The notes below the pieces were generated by a model. The model saw nothing but the letters and a program-made list of their open reading frames with translations, searched no databases and was not told the origin of the DNA. From Deltaproteobacteria bacterium (GTDB lineage: Bacteria > UBA10199 > JACPAL01 > GCA-016699445), in contig CP064976.1 of assembly GCA_016699445.1 (NCBI GenBank), forward strand, positions 372,001 through 436,000: DNA of 64,000 nucleotides, read 5' to 3'. Shown piece after piece: positions 37,957 to 46,744 of this stretch; the first letter of the stretch is position 1; every line of letters begins with the position of its first letter. The translations under genes and the position numbers were made by a program.

Positions 37957-39771
37957 ATGGCTATCATTGTCCCAGAAGAAATAAAAAAAATCTTATCTTC
38001 ATTTGAAGAAAGAAAAGATGCTTTTAGAGAATCAGAACTACACGATGCTTTAAGGCGCGCCTCTAACACTCAAGAAATATCGCAGGATTTAAAAAATGGG
38101 TATTGGGTTGAATCTGCAGCTTTTAACTTTTCAGAATTATCGGTTGCGGAATCAAGCGAGTGGGGAACATATTTTGGGCCGATGTCGGGAATAAGTTATG
38201 CAGATGGAACAAAAATTAACATTCCTGACATCAAAGAAATTGACCAGGAAGTAATCGATTATTGGAAAAAAAGGGCACACGAAACTCAACATCCAGTCTG
38301 CCGTGCGCGGTATTCCGATTTAGTCTGGGAGTTCACCTATCCCGTTACATTTCAAAAAGCAGAACTGATATACGCTCAAATGGCTATTGATAGCTATGTT
38401 GCCATTGTTGAGTTGATTCCAGAAGAAACGCAAATGCAATGCCGGCGGCACCTTGAGAGGGCTCTTAAATTATCCATTTCACTTAACGACAAAACGAGAA
38501 TTGAATCGGTCAAAAAAGCTATGTTCCGGCTGCACGATCAAATAGCAGAACCAAGGAAAATAGGATCATGGACTTTTCTTTTTGATTCCTTATACGACAA
38601 TAAAAAAGTTCCATTAACTGACGGAGAAAGAAGTAAGATGGTCTCCTCTCTTGAGGAGATGCTTCGACTTTCTAGTGATCCAGCAGCTAAGAATAATTTT
38701 GATCCTTGGGGCGCTCAAGCAGCTTCCCAACGTCTCGAAAAACATTACAAAAAAATCAATAAGCCACAAGAAGCTAAAGAGGCCATTTTAACAGCAGGGA
38801 AAGCCTTTGAGTCGATTGCTCAACAAGCTGATCCACTTCTTGCTATGTTTTGGCTTCAAGATGTTTATGAGAAATATAAAGATCGTGGCTTTAAAGATGA
38901 CGCGTTAAGGGTACAGAAACAATCAAAAGAAAAAGGAGCCAATGTTAAAGATTCAATGAAAGAGATTGTTACTACAGTTCAAATTCCTAAGGAAGAGTTG
39001 GATCGTTTTTTTAAAGACCTAACCTCCGGCAATCTCAATACGGCCTTACATAAGATCGCTATTAATTTCACTCCACAGATAGATAAAATCCAGAAGAGTT
39101 TGGAGGAGCTTAGAAAAGATCATCCATTGCAAGCCCTAATAGGGGTAACAACAATTGGCGATGCCAATTTTATTGCCAGAGCTGGGTCGGTTGAAGATGA
39201 TCCTGAAGGCCGTCTCAGATTAGAGCTAAGCCAAAGAATATCTGTTTCTACTTTATTCCTGTCGACTGTTCTCGAAAAACTTAAAGAGCATTACTCTCCA
39301 AATGCAGCTCAGTTGACGGATCATCTTTATCAAGCTCCATTATTTGATCCGGAGAGAAGAGACCTAATTTTAGATGGCATTGAAGCTTATCTTGCAAATG
39401 ATCATGTAAAAACGATTCATGTTTTGGTTCCTCAAATTGAATATATTTTTCGAAGGCTTTTGTCTCTTCTTGACCTTCCTACAAATAAATCAGCTGGAAA
39501 AGGTATCATGCAGGAAAAAAATATAAATGAGGCCCTAGCAGATTTGGCAGTAAAGAATGTTTTTTCAGAGGATATGCGATTGTATTTTCTTGTGAGTTTG
39601 GCAGAGAAAAAGGGTTTGAATATCCGTCATCGTGTTTCTCACGGCCTTATGAAAAGAGCTGACTTCAATCAACGGATTAGTGACCTAATAATCAATATTT
39701 TGCTTTGTCTAGCCACGATAAAAGAAATTCCGTCCCCTGAAATTTCAGAAAAAGATGAGCCTAAAACATGA
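37957..39771 (+). CDS. DUF4209-domain protein (604 aa), HEPN-like motif
   Basis: An intact 604-residue soluble protein preceded by AGGA. The C-terminal part resembles DUF4209: HVLVPQIEYIFRRLLSLL, then GLNIRHRVSHGLM, which fits the family's RNxxxHG motif (here RHRVSHG). This is also an Rx4H pattern as in HEPN ribonucleases. The N-terminal 350 residues are helical, with an early GTYFGPMSGISYADG patch of unknown role. No signal peptide or membrane segment. DUF4209 proteins occur in accessory DNA, and a defence role is plausible but not shown. Confidence 0.72.
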   Translation: MAIIVPEEIKKILSSFEERKDAFRESELHDALRRASNTQEISQDLKNGYWVESAAFNFSELSVAESSEWGTYFGPMSGISYADGTKINIPDIKEIDQEVIDYWKKRAHETQHPVCRARYSDLVWEFTYPVTFQKAELIYAQMAIDSYVAIVELIPEETQMQCRRHLERALKLSISLNDKTRIESVKKAMFRLHDQIAEPRKIGSWTFLFDSLYDNKKVPLTDGERSKMVSSLEEMLRLSSDPAAKNNFDPWGAQAASQRLEKHYKKINKPQEAKEAILTAGKAFESIAQQADPLLAMFWLQDVYEKYKDRGFKDDALRVQKQSKEKGANVKDSMKEIVTTVQIPKEELDRFFKDLTSGNLNTALHKIAINFTPQIDKIQKSLEELRKDHPLQALIGVTTIGDANFIARAGSVEDDPEGRLRLELSQRISVSTLFLSTVLEKLKEHYSPNAAQLTDHLYQAPLFDPERRDLILDGIEAYLANDHVKTIHVLVPQIEYIFRRLLSLLDLPTNKSAGKGIMQEKNINEALADLAVKNVFSEDMRLYFLVSLAEKKGLNIRHRVSHGLMKRADFNQRISDLIINILLCLATIKEIPSPEISEKDEPKT

Positions 39772-39836
39772 ATGAGCAGGAAAACCTATTTGAATATGGA
39801 AGTGACCCCAAGTGTGGGTTTTACTTGGTTGGGCTC

Positions 39837-39872
39837 GTCGATACGATACGCCTCGATGAAACAAGTATCGAC
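39837..39872. promoter_or_regulatory. Inverted repeat before the small membrane protein gene
   Basis: Arms GTCGATAC (39837-39844) and GTATCGAC (39865-39872) are perfect complements with a 20-base spacer, 57 bases before the ATG at 39929. The spacing suits a dimeric regulator's half-sites. No other support. Confidence 0.4.
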
Positions 39873-39928
39873 AATGACGACTGAAGCTCACTATGCATCA
39901 GCCTGAAGTCAAAAGAAGGAGAAAAGTT

Positions 39929-40225
39929 ATGCGAAACAATCACGGTAAATTATTGCCTCTAAGAATCGCGGCTTACATCATCCTTTTTTTATTGGCGAGG
40001 AATGAGATTGGACAATGGGAAATAGTCATCCTTGGCCTAGCTATATTTCTTATTGAAAAATTTAAATATGATACCGAGATAAGGTTTTACTTTTTAGACA
40101 AGAGGATTGAATCCCTCCGAGAAGATTTAACGATTGTCGAATTGTTTTCAAATAAAGGTCAGCCATTATCAACATTACAAAAAGCAGAAATAACAGTGAA
40201 AGCTGGGATTAAAACAACGTACTGA
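39929..40225 (+). CDS. Small membrane protein of unknown function
   Basis: The ATG at 39929 has an AAGGAG site nine bases upstream and is preferred to 39893. The 98-residue product has two adjacent hydrophobic segments (PLRIAAYIILFLLA and WEIVILGLAIFLI) separated by a short polar turn, then a charged, coiled-coil-like cytoplasmic tail (FLDKRIESLREDLTIVELF). I recognise no family. It follows the DUF4209 gene within the same pair of inverted repeats, so the two may form a unit. Confidence 0.6.
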   Translation: MRNNHGKLLPLRIAAYIILFLLARNEIGQWEIVILGLAIFLIEKFKYDTEIRFYFLDKRIESLREDLTIVELFSNKGQPLSTLQKAEITVKAGIKTTY

Positions 40226-40261
40226 CGAGTTCGATTCTTTGATTAAAAAATCCAGACACAC

Positions 40262-40279
40262 ACGACTGAACCCAAACTT
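40262..40279 (+). repeat. Right half of an 18-bp inverted repeat around the DUF4209 genes
   Basis: ACGACTGAACCCAAACTT is the exact complement of 37868-37885. It lies 36 bases after the small membrane protein's stop. Confidence 0.75.
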
Positions 40280-40320
40280 TGCATTCTAATCAAGTAGCGT
40301 GTCCTCGGAATATTTCTATT

Positions 40321-41184
40321 TCAGCGTCTTACAACAACTTCGTGGTTTGCAAGGATCATAGAGAGGCGTTTGATGTGACTAGACATGTATACGAAGTTTT
40401 CATTTCTAGATACAAATAAGGCATTAAAACATCTTTCGAGATTGGCAGTATACTCTGCAGTCGAAAACCAACTACGATCCTCCCATTTTAGAGGCTTTAA
40501 TTTAGAGCCTTCGTCTCGGCGAGCAAGTAGATGCATGTAAAGTTCTTTTCTTAAACTGGCTTCCATCTCTCTATTAGCCCGCCCGATTGAGTAGTCTGTT
40601 GCAACAACAAGTGTCGACAACTCTTCCAATTGCAGAGCAGTCATTTGATTTACTTTAAGTTCGGGGTAATATGTTTTTACCATATCAAGTAATGAGCGTG
40701 AGTCTCTCCCTAGATCGCCGAGAGTTGCTTTGATCCACAGATCGCGTATTTCCGCCTTTTCTCTCATGTAAGCAGCTTCCGCCTTTTCTTCGTATTTACT
40801 CATAGCAGTGTCGATTTCTTTAATCTTGTCCTGCTCCTTAACATCAATTCCGTAGCATCCACTAACAAAAATGGCCATTCCTTCAGCTATACCGACATAC
40901 ATTGCTCCACGGTCTCTTTTTGAGCAGGCTTCATGAGCAAGTTTCATCCTCAAATCATATAAGGGATCGTTCTTGTTTGGAACGGATACAATTCTGATTC
41001 TCTCATACGTCGGTTTGCCGGCAATGGCAGTTAATGCAGAATATTGCCTTCTTGCAAAATCAAGTACCCCACTCGTTGGCGTTAGCTGGGCAATGTCTTC
41101 TATATGAGAAACATCTTTAGCTGCTACGATTGTTACAGAGCGTGCTCCGCAAAGTTCTGTTAGGTATGTGTTGATATTTGTCAT
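40321..41184 (-). CDS. Unrecognised protein (287 aa)
   Basis: Intact frame with an AGGAG site about ten bases before the ATG at 41184. The N-terminal half looks like an alpha/beta domain (SVTIVAAKDVSHIEDIAQ, RIRIVSVPNKNDP, AMYVGIAEGMAIFVSGCYG). The C-terminal half is helical and charged (AMSKYEEKAEAAYMREKAEIRDL). No signal peptide, no motif I can tie to a function. It lies between the DUF4209 pair and the right copy of the cassette repeat, transcribed toward them. Confidence 0.6.
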   Translation of the reverse strand: MTNINTYLTELCGARSVTIVAAKDVSHIEDIAQLTPTSGVLDFARRQYSALTAIAGKPTYERIRIVSVPNKNDPLYDLRMKLAHEACSKRDRGAMYVGIAEGMAIFVSGCYGIDVKEQDKIKEIDTAMSKYEEKAEAAYMREKAEIRDLWIKATLGDLGRDSRSLLDMVKTYYPELKVNQMTALQLEELSTLVVATDYSIGRANREMEASLRKELYMHLLARRDEGSKLKPLKWEDRSWFSTAEYTANLERCFNALFVSRNENFVYMSSHIKRLSMILANHEVVVRR

Positions 41185-41243
41185 ACGATCTCGTCTCCTG
41201 CCCTATTATCGCGGTAGATCTAAAAAGTTGCGCTTTTAACTCC

Positions 41244-41306
41244 TGAATTCTGGAGACGCACAAAAAACTCAAACTTCCCCTCACAATTAAACCTAGAATT
41301 CTCATT
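41244..41306 (+). repeat. Composite repeat unit at the right edge of the accessory cassette
   Basis: The unit begins GAATTCTGGAGACGCAC and ends with the 28-bp stretch (41279-41306) identical to 36344-36371. It lies just before gloA, a core gene, marking the right end of the accessory DNA. Confidence 0.75.
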
Positions 41307-41329
41307 CTTTATAAACTAGCCCCTCCCCC

Positions 41330-41722
41330 ATGCGCTACCTACACACCATGATTCGTGTGACGGATTTGGAAAAATCTATTCACTTTTATACTCAAGGGCT
41401 CGGCTTCAAACTCGTCAGTCGGGACGACTATCCCGATGATCGGTTTACCCTCGCCTTTCTGCGTTCAGGTACCGATCCTGAAAATGGGCCGATGATTGAG
41501 CTGACTCATAATTGGGATACGAAATCTTACACCAAGGGAGATGCCTACGGGCATGTGGCTTATGCGGTGGATTCTGTGGATGTGGTACAAGAGCGGTTGA
41601 AGAAAAATGGTTATGACTTAAGCTGGGGGCCCGGCCTCACGCCCAGCGGAAAAACCAAAATGGCTTTTGTCGATGATCCGGATGGGTATGAAATTGAGCT
41701 ACTGGAAAAGAAGGCGAAGTAA
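41330..41722 (+). CDS. gloA: Glyoxalase I (lactoylglutathione lyase)
   Basis: The 130-residue protein matches GloA throughout: YLHTMIRVTDLEKSIHFYTQGLG, PMIELTHNWD, YGHVAYAVD and a final DPDGYEIELLE. The four metal ligands of nickel-type glyoxalase I (His, Glu, His, Glu) are all present in these segments. It converts the methylglyoxal-glutathione adduct to lactoylglutathione. Intact and of usual length. Confidence 0.93.
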   Translation: MRYLHTMIRVTDLEKSIHFYTQGLGFKLVSRDDYPDDRFTLAFLRSGTDPENGPMIELTHNWDTKSYTKGDAYGHVAYAVDSVDVVQERLKKNGYDLSWGPGLTPSGKTKMAFVDDPDGYEIELLEKKAK

Positions 41723-41724
41723 AA

Positions 41725-42728
41725 TCACCCGCCACAAAACTCACCACCTTCAAAAATCACCTCATCATCCACAAAAATTTTCTCGGCATCGATAAAGATA
41801 TCGACGTGGTAGCGGCCTTTTTTGCGGCTGAGGCCGGGCTTGGGGTAGAGGCCGTGTTTGGCTCCCAGTGAGAGATGAAGACCGGTTTGGCGCTCGAAGG
41901 CGGTGACGTCGTTGATCATGCGGTGTTTGTCCATGGCAGGGTTGATGCCTAAGCCAAACTCACGCACCAAGACTTGTTCGGTTTCTTTAATTTTTCCAAA
42001 ATCACCTTGAATTCATCCGGGCCTTCATCGGCGATCAGCACGCCATTTCGAATGGTGATGAGAAACGGCGTAAAATATTTCATCAAGTATTGGTCCCCCG
42101 CAAAGCCAAAGACCATCGCCTCTCCATTCAAAAGACTTAAATCGCGTAGCTCCGTGAAGACCTCTCCAATGGGGAAAGTACCACCCACGTTTTTCATTCC
42201 TTCGTAATTTCCAATATTCATTTTGGCTTCTTCCATCGGTCCCCCATAGACCAACTGAGTCCCCGCACACGTGACAACGACTTTTTGAGAGCTGTCGAGT
42301 TTAGATTTTAACTGTGACCCCATAGACTGGTAATAAGACGCATCATAAGCCAAACTCTCAATGTAGGTCGCAAACTGAGACTCTACCATACGGCTAAGCT
42401 GGGTGTGTTCAATGGTCTTGAGATTGCGCTGAAAGAGCTCGAGTCTCAGACGAAATTGAGCGAGTCTGAAATTGGTGGATTGTACCAACACCACCAAATC
42501 ACCCAGATTGAGAGCGTCAAATATTTGAATCACTTCTTCAGGCGTCTTGCTGGCCACATCCAGAAAGCGTCCCTCGGGCAAAGCCTGACGGTAAGCTTCT
42601 GTCATGATGTGAGTGAGTGGAGCTTCACTATCAAAGAGCACTAAAGCCTTTTCGTGAGGCTGCATACGGAGCGAGTCGCGTAAAATATCGTCCAAATGAT
42701 GTTTGGCTTGTGTAATCAATTTTTGCAT
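41725..42728 (-). CDS. M29-like aminopeptidase family protein (one frameshift)
   Basis: Adding one base in an A-run near 41985 joins two frames to about 334 residues. The C-terminal part VREFGLGINPAMD, then GLHLSLGAKHG and RYHVDIFIDAEKI, resembles the thermophilic metallopeptidase family M29, including the HxD near the end. The N-terminal part is the usual alpha/beta domain (KALVLFDSE, VVVTCAG). Identity of the metal ligands is only partly clear, so activity is uncertain. Confidence 0.68.
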
Positions 42729-42764
42729 TGAATGTACCCTGCTTTATTCTTTACTAGAATGATC

Positions 42765-43034
42765 ATGTCTACACCGTCTACATCATTACTCAATTTTCCC
42801 TGCGATTTTCCTATCAAGATTTTTGGCAAGCGCGTGGATGAGTTTGCTCAGGAGGTATTGAAAGTTGTCCTCGAGCACGCGCCTGATTTTAATGGAGAGA
42901 CAATGGAAATCAGAGCCAGCGCACAAAAAAACTATATCAGTCTCACCTGCACCATCCGAGCTACATCGCGAGAACAACTCGACAATCTGTACATGGCCCT
43001 GCATAAGCATCCCTTAGTCAAACTTCTCTTGTGA
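42765..43034 (+). CDS. DUF493 (YbeD-like) protein
   Basis: From the ATG at 42765 the product has 89 residues with the YbeD ferredoxin-like fold pattern: LNFPCDFPIKIFGK at the start, ASAQKNYISLTCTIRATSREQLDNLY and a final HPLVKLLL. DUF493 proteins resemble allosteric regulatory domains. No partner lipB is near. It is followed 22 bases later by bcp on the same strand. Confidence 0.85.
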   Translation: MSTPSTSLLNFPCDFPIKIFGKRVDEFAQEVLKVVLEHAPDFNGETMEIRASAQKNYISLTCTIRATSREQLDNLYMALHKHPLVKLLL

Positions 43035-43055
43035 GAAAAAACAGAAAGGACTTTT

Positions 43056-43520
43056 ATGCTGAACGTCGGACAACCATTTCCCAACTTTAGCCTTCCCAAC
43101 CAGGACAAACAGATGACTCGCTTGCAGGATTTTGCCGGCAAGTGGCTGGTGGTTTTTGTGTATCCTAAAGATGACACTCCAGGATGCACGATTGAAGGCC
43201 GTGGTTTTAGTGCGGCTTATGAAGATTTTAAAAGAGTGAATGCGTGTGTGGTGGGGGTAAGTGCTGATGATCCTGACTCCCATAAGAGTTTTTGTAACAA
43301 GTTTTCGTTTAAGATGCCTTTACTGGCTGATACCAAAGAAGAACTTTTGAATATGGCCCAAGTGGGACAAAGCGAATTTAAAGGAACACTCTATTGGAAT
43401 CGCGTGACCTATCTCATTGATCCCAACGGCATTGTCCGCAAAATTTATCGTGATGTAGTACCTCAAGGTCACGAAAAAGCCGTATTGAATGATCTTCAGA
43501 TTTTTAGAAATAACTTCTAA
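43056..43520 (+). CDS. bcp: Thioredoxin-dependent peroxiredoxin Bcp
   Basis: The 154-residue protein has the Bcp/PrxQ pattern: GQPFPNFSLPNQD, VVFVYPKDDTPGCTIEG with the peroxidatic Cys, and YLIDPNGIVRKIY. Glu follows at the usual resolving-Cys position (TIEGRG rather than TxEACG), so it lacks that near resolving Cys; other cysteines occur in NACVVG and SFCNKF. It reduces hydroperoxides in the cytoplasm. AAGGA precedes the ATG, and a hairpin terminator follows at once. Confidence 0.9.
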   Translation: MLNVGQPFPNFSLPNQDKQMTRLQDFAGKWLVVFVYPKDDTPGCTIEGRGFSAAYEDFKRVNACVVGVSADDPDSHKSFCNKFSFKMPLLADTKEELLNMAQVGQSEFKGTLYWNRVTYLIDPNGIVRKIYRDVVPQGHEKAVLNDLQIFRNNF

Positions 43521-43553
43521 CCCCCAGAAGCGTTGAGCTTCCGGGGGCTTTTA
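43521..43553 (+). terminator. Terminator after bcp
   Basis: CCCCCAGAAGC (43521-43531) pairs with GCTTCCGGGGG (43537-43547), one mismatch and a five-base loop, followed by CTTTT. It starts directly after the bcp stop and fits an intrinsic terminator. Confidence 0.75.
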
Positions 43554-43559
43554 ATAGTC

Positions 43560-43627
43560 TCAATTCACTTTCACTTCAATCTGCTTAGGATTGAGGGCTT
43601 CTTTTTTGGCTACCTTGATGTGTAAGA
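43560..43627 (-). pseudogene. Remnant of an Hsp20-type chaperone C-terminus
   Basis: After the stop of the downstream-facing transporter, the minus strand reads KYLILHIKVAKKEALNPKQI then EVKVN and a TGA at 43560-43562. The pattern (L.IH..K.E...PK.IEVKV) is the very end of small heat-shock proteins. Only about 22 residues survive and no start or alpha-crystallin core is present, so an older hsp20 gene seems to have been cut off here. Confidence 0.55.
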
Positions 43628-44311
43628 TTAAGTATTTAGTGTAAAAGGATTAAAGTCGGTTTTGGTATCGTAATAATCTTCCTGCTCTGCACGCTTGAGA
43701 AAATTGACGATTTTATAAGTCACGGGTGTAAGAACAGCTTCCCAAAGTACTTTTATAAAGTAGTTGGTCACCATCACCTGCAAGACAAGACTATTTTCCC
43801 ACGTACCTAAAAAAGCCAAAGGATAAAAAATAATCGAATCCACACCTTCACCAACCACGGTGGACCCAATCGTACGAGCCCATAAAAATTTTCCGGACGT
43901 CCAAAGTTTCATCTTTGCCAAGACATAGGAATTGGAAAATTCCCCGGCCCAAAAAGCCAGTAGTGAAGCAATCACAATTCGCGGCGTCGCCCCAAAAACA
44001 GTCACATAAGCTTCTTGGGACGTCCATCCCGGAGCCGGAGGCATTTTGATAATAATCCACGACATAAAAGACGCGAAGAAAACTGCTGAAAACCCTGCCC
44101 AAACCACTTTTCGCGATCGAGCATATCCATACACTTCAGTCAGCACATCTCCGAAAATATAGCTTAAGGGAAAAAATAAAATACCGGTTCCAAAAGTAAA
44201 ACTTCCCAGCTTGGTCACTTTGCCCGCACCGATCAGATTGGAACAGAGCAAGGTCGTCACAAAAGCTGCCATGATGAGATCGTAATATTTATAATTGGGT
44301 CTAGAAGTCAT
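43628..44311 (-). CDS. Queuosine precursor transporter (YhhQ/VUT family)
   Basis: The intact 227-residue membrane protein has about six hydrophobic segments and the family landmarks TLLCSNLIGAGKV, FPLSYIFGDVLTEVYGY and RTIGSTVVGEGVDSIIFY. Members import 7-cyano-7-deazaguanine or a similar queuosine precursor across the inner membrane. It begins 11 bases after the methyltransferase gene, so the two are probably one transcript. The C-terminal tail is longer and charged. Confidence 0.9.
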   Translation of the reverse strand: MTSRPNYKYYDLIMAAFVTTLLCSNLIGAGKVTKLGSFTFGTGILFFPLSYIFGDVLTEVYGYARSRKVVWAGFSAVFFASFMSWIIIKMPPAPGWTSQEAYVTVFGATPRIVIASLLAFWAGEFSNSYVLAKMKLWTSGKFLWARTIGSTVVGEGVDSIIFYPLAFLGTWENSLVLQVMVTNYFIKVLWEAVLTPVTYKIVNFLKRAEQEDYYDTKTDFNPFTLNT

Positions 44312-44322
44312 AGAATCCTTTG

Positions 44323-45321
44323 CTAAACAGGTTTTTGGGAAATAATCAGAGAACCTTTCTCTAAAGGTTGTAAATCTCTTCTTTGAATATTTATAAAACC
44401 ATTTTCATCCAACCAGTTTGAAATATCTTTAAAACTAAAAATATGGGTCCCTACTTCAAGAAAAAGTGTGAGATTAAAAGCCGCATTATAATCTGGAGCT
44501 GCTTGATCACTCATATAATCATAAATAATAAACATCCCACCTGGATTGAGCGAATCAAAGATTTTTTTAAACAAAATCTTATTTTCTTCCAGAGTGTGAT
44601 TATGAATGAGTGAAAAGAAAAGAATCACATCGTAGGATTTTCCCCAATCCCCCGTCAGAGCATTTCCTTCAAGTGTACGAATTTTATTTTTCAGATTATT
44701 TTTTTCAATCAAGTCAGTGGTTTCTCGAAGAGATTCTGGAAAATCAAAAATCGTTGCCTGAAGTTGAGGATATTTTTGACAAAACGCCACACTATAGAGG
44801 CCATGAGATCCGCCAATATCCAAGAGTCTTTTGGCATTTGAAGGGATAGTAGTGAGGTTTAAAATATCATCCAAACAATGTCTGGCATACGCCAACATAT
44901 AGCGTGAAAACTTTTTTCCCATCTCTGGAGACTTTTCCATTCTCTGCCACAAATTAGGAGAAGGCCTCTCTTTTCGAAGAGCTTGAGGAAGCTCTTCCAA
45001 AAGCTTCCACGCTTCGGTCATCCATAAAAGAGCTGGGGTGTAGTCAAATTGGGAATTTTCTGTAAACCATTCTGTTGTAAAAGGTTCATTGATATACCGA
45101 TCACCCTCTCTCTTGACATAACCAGCCGTCACCAAGACTTCGAGGAGACAGCGCATTCCTTTTTCCGATATTTTTAAAAGCTGAGCCAATGCGGCCACTG
45201 TATGAGATTGATGGAGGTGCTGAAACACTCCCAGCTCTACTGCAGACAAAATCGCCGCATTTTTCATCATCGGAATATAAACATCCAGATGCGGCAAAAG
45301 AGGTTTTGAATTATTATTCAT
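44323..45321 (-). CDS. SAM-dependent O-methyltransferase-like protein
   Basis: The 332-residue protein has an N-terminal winged-helix dimerisation domain (ILSAVELGVFQHL, LAQLLKISEKGMRCLLEVL) and a C-terminal methyltransferase domain with the SAM-binding motif LLDIGGSHGLYS and LNPGGMFIIYDYM. This is the layout of the hydroxyneurosporene/O-methyltransferase family (Methyltransf_2). The substrate cannot be predicted. It lies upstream of the queuosine precursor transporter with a short gap. Confidence 0.82.
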   Translation of the reverse strand: MNNNSKPLLPHLDVYIPMMKNAAILSAVELGVFQHLHQSHTVAALAQLLKISEKGMRCLLEVLVTAGYVKREGDRYINEPFTTEWFTENSQFDYTPALLWMTEAWKLLEELPQALRKERPSPNLWQRMEKSPEMGKKFSRYMLAYARHCLDDILNLTTIPSNAKRLLDIGGSHGLYSVAFCQKYPQLQATIFDFPESLRETTDLIEKNNLKNKIRTLEGNALTGDWGKSYDVILFFSLIHNHTLEENKILFKKIFDSLNPGGMFIIYDYMSDQAAPDYNAAFNLTLFLEVGTHIFSFKDISNWLDENGFINIQRRDLQPLEKGSLIISQKPV

Positions 45322-45412
45322 AAATAAAACTGTCGTTTATCACCTTACCTCAGAAGGACCAAGGAGCTTTTTGCATGACTGTTTTTTCTTTCCTTCTTAA
45401 ACAACCAATCCC

Positions 45413-46744
45413 ATGACATCCACAAAGGCGCTTGTTTGGTTTCGCTCAGATCTCCGCCTCAATGATAACCCAGCTTTGTATCATGCGATCCAAAAAGGAT
45501 ATCAGATCATTCCTATTTTTATTTGGGCTCCAGACGAAGAAACCCCCTGGGCACCTGGAGCTGCAAGTCGGGTATGGCTACATCAATCTCTCGCCTGTTT
45601 ACATCAAACTCTAAAAGATCAAGGCTCACAACTTATCTTACGACATGGACCAAGCTTAGAAACTCTTAAAAAGTTGATTCACGAAACAAAAGCACACGCT
45701 GTTTTTTGGAATCGTCGCTATGAGCCTGCCGTTATAGCACGCGATCAAGAAATCAAAAAATCACTTAAAGAAGATAGGATCGATACCGAAAGCTTCAATG
45801 GATCTCTTTTGTTTGAACCTTGGGAAATTAAAAACAAACAAGGCCAACCTTATCAAGTCTTCACGGCTTACTGGAATTTTATTCAATCTCTTGATTTCTC
45901 ACGATCTCCCTACCCCGCTCCGCCACTCTCATCCCCGACACAATTTCCAAAATCAGAATCTCTTGAGAGCTTAAACCTCATTCCAAAAATTTCCTTGGAT
46001 CGTGGGATTCGACACACATGGTCTCCTGGCGAAAAGCAGGCCAGATTACTTTTGCAAAAATTTAAAAATGCAAAAATTCATGACTATACAGAAATGCGAG
46101 ATCGCCCTGCCATTGAGGGTACGTCACGATTGTCCCCCTATCTTCATTTTGGAGAGATCAGCCCACGACACATTTGGGAAGAGCTTAAACATCAAAAACA
46201 CTCCCTGCCCTATCTTAGACAAATTGTCTGGAGAGAATTTTCTTACTACCTTCTCTATCAGTACCCTCATACCTCTACAGAACCACTGCGTGCCGAATTT
46301 AAAAACTTTGCCTGGGATACCTCCTCAGAAGCTTCTGCCCGCTTTAAAAAGTGGCAACGTGGAGAGACGGGGTTTGCCATTGTGGACGCTGGCATGCGCG
46401 AGCTTTGGGAAACAGGGTGGATGCACAATCGTGTCCGGATGATTGCTGCTTCTTTTTTGGTTAAAGATTTGATGATCCCCTGGCAGCATGGAGCCCAATG
46501 GTTTTGGGACACTTTAGTCGATGCGGACTTGGCCAATAATACGATGGGTTGGCAGTGGGTTGCAGGCTGTGGAGCTGATGCTTCGCCGTTTTTCAGAATT
46601 TTCAACCCTGCATTACAGGCTAAAAAATTTGATCCTCAAAACACCTACATTCAACAATGGACACACGAAAATACTCACCCCATCGTTGATCATGAGATTC
46701 AACGTCAAAAAGCACTTTCAGCCTACAAACAGCTGAAAAATTAA
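45413..46744 (+). CDS. phrB: Deoxyribodipyrimidine photolyase (class I)
   Basis: Intact 443-residue protein. The N-terminal antenna domain begins ALVWFRSDLRLNDNPAL. The FAD-binding helical domain has GTSRLSPYLHFGEISPR, WREFSYYLL, and the conserved MHNRVRMIAASFLVKDLMIPW with WQWVAGCGADASPFFRIFNP. The Asn/Asp and Trp pattern supports a CPD photolyase rather than a (6-4) enzyme, though by eye this is not certain. It repairs UV dimers using light. The stop overlaps that of the converging DUF1178 gene. Confidence 0.92.
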   Translation: MTSTKALVWFRSDLRLNDNPALYHAIQKGYQIIPIFIWAPDEETPWAPGAASRVWLHQSLACLHQTLKDQGSQLILRHGPSLETLKKLIHETKAHAVFWNRRYEPAVIARDQEIKKSLKEDRIDTESFNGSLLFEPWEIKNKQGQPYQVFTAYWNFIQSLDFSRSPYPAPPLSSPTQFPKSESLESLNLIPKISLDRGIRHTWSPGEKQARLLLQKFKNAKIHDYTEMRDRPAIEGTSRLSPYLHFGEISPRHIWEELKHQKHSLPYLRQIVWREFSYYLLYQYPHTSTEPLRAEFKNFAWDTSSEASARFKKWQRGETGFAIVDAGMRELWETGWMHNRVRMIAASFLVKDLMIPWQHGAQWFWDTLVDADLANNTMGWQWVAGCGADASPFFRIFNPALQAKKFDPQNTYIQQWTHENTHPIVDHEIQRQKALSAYKQLKN

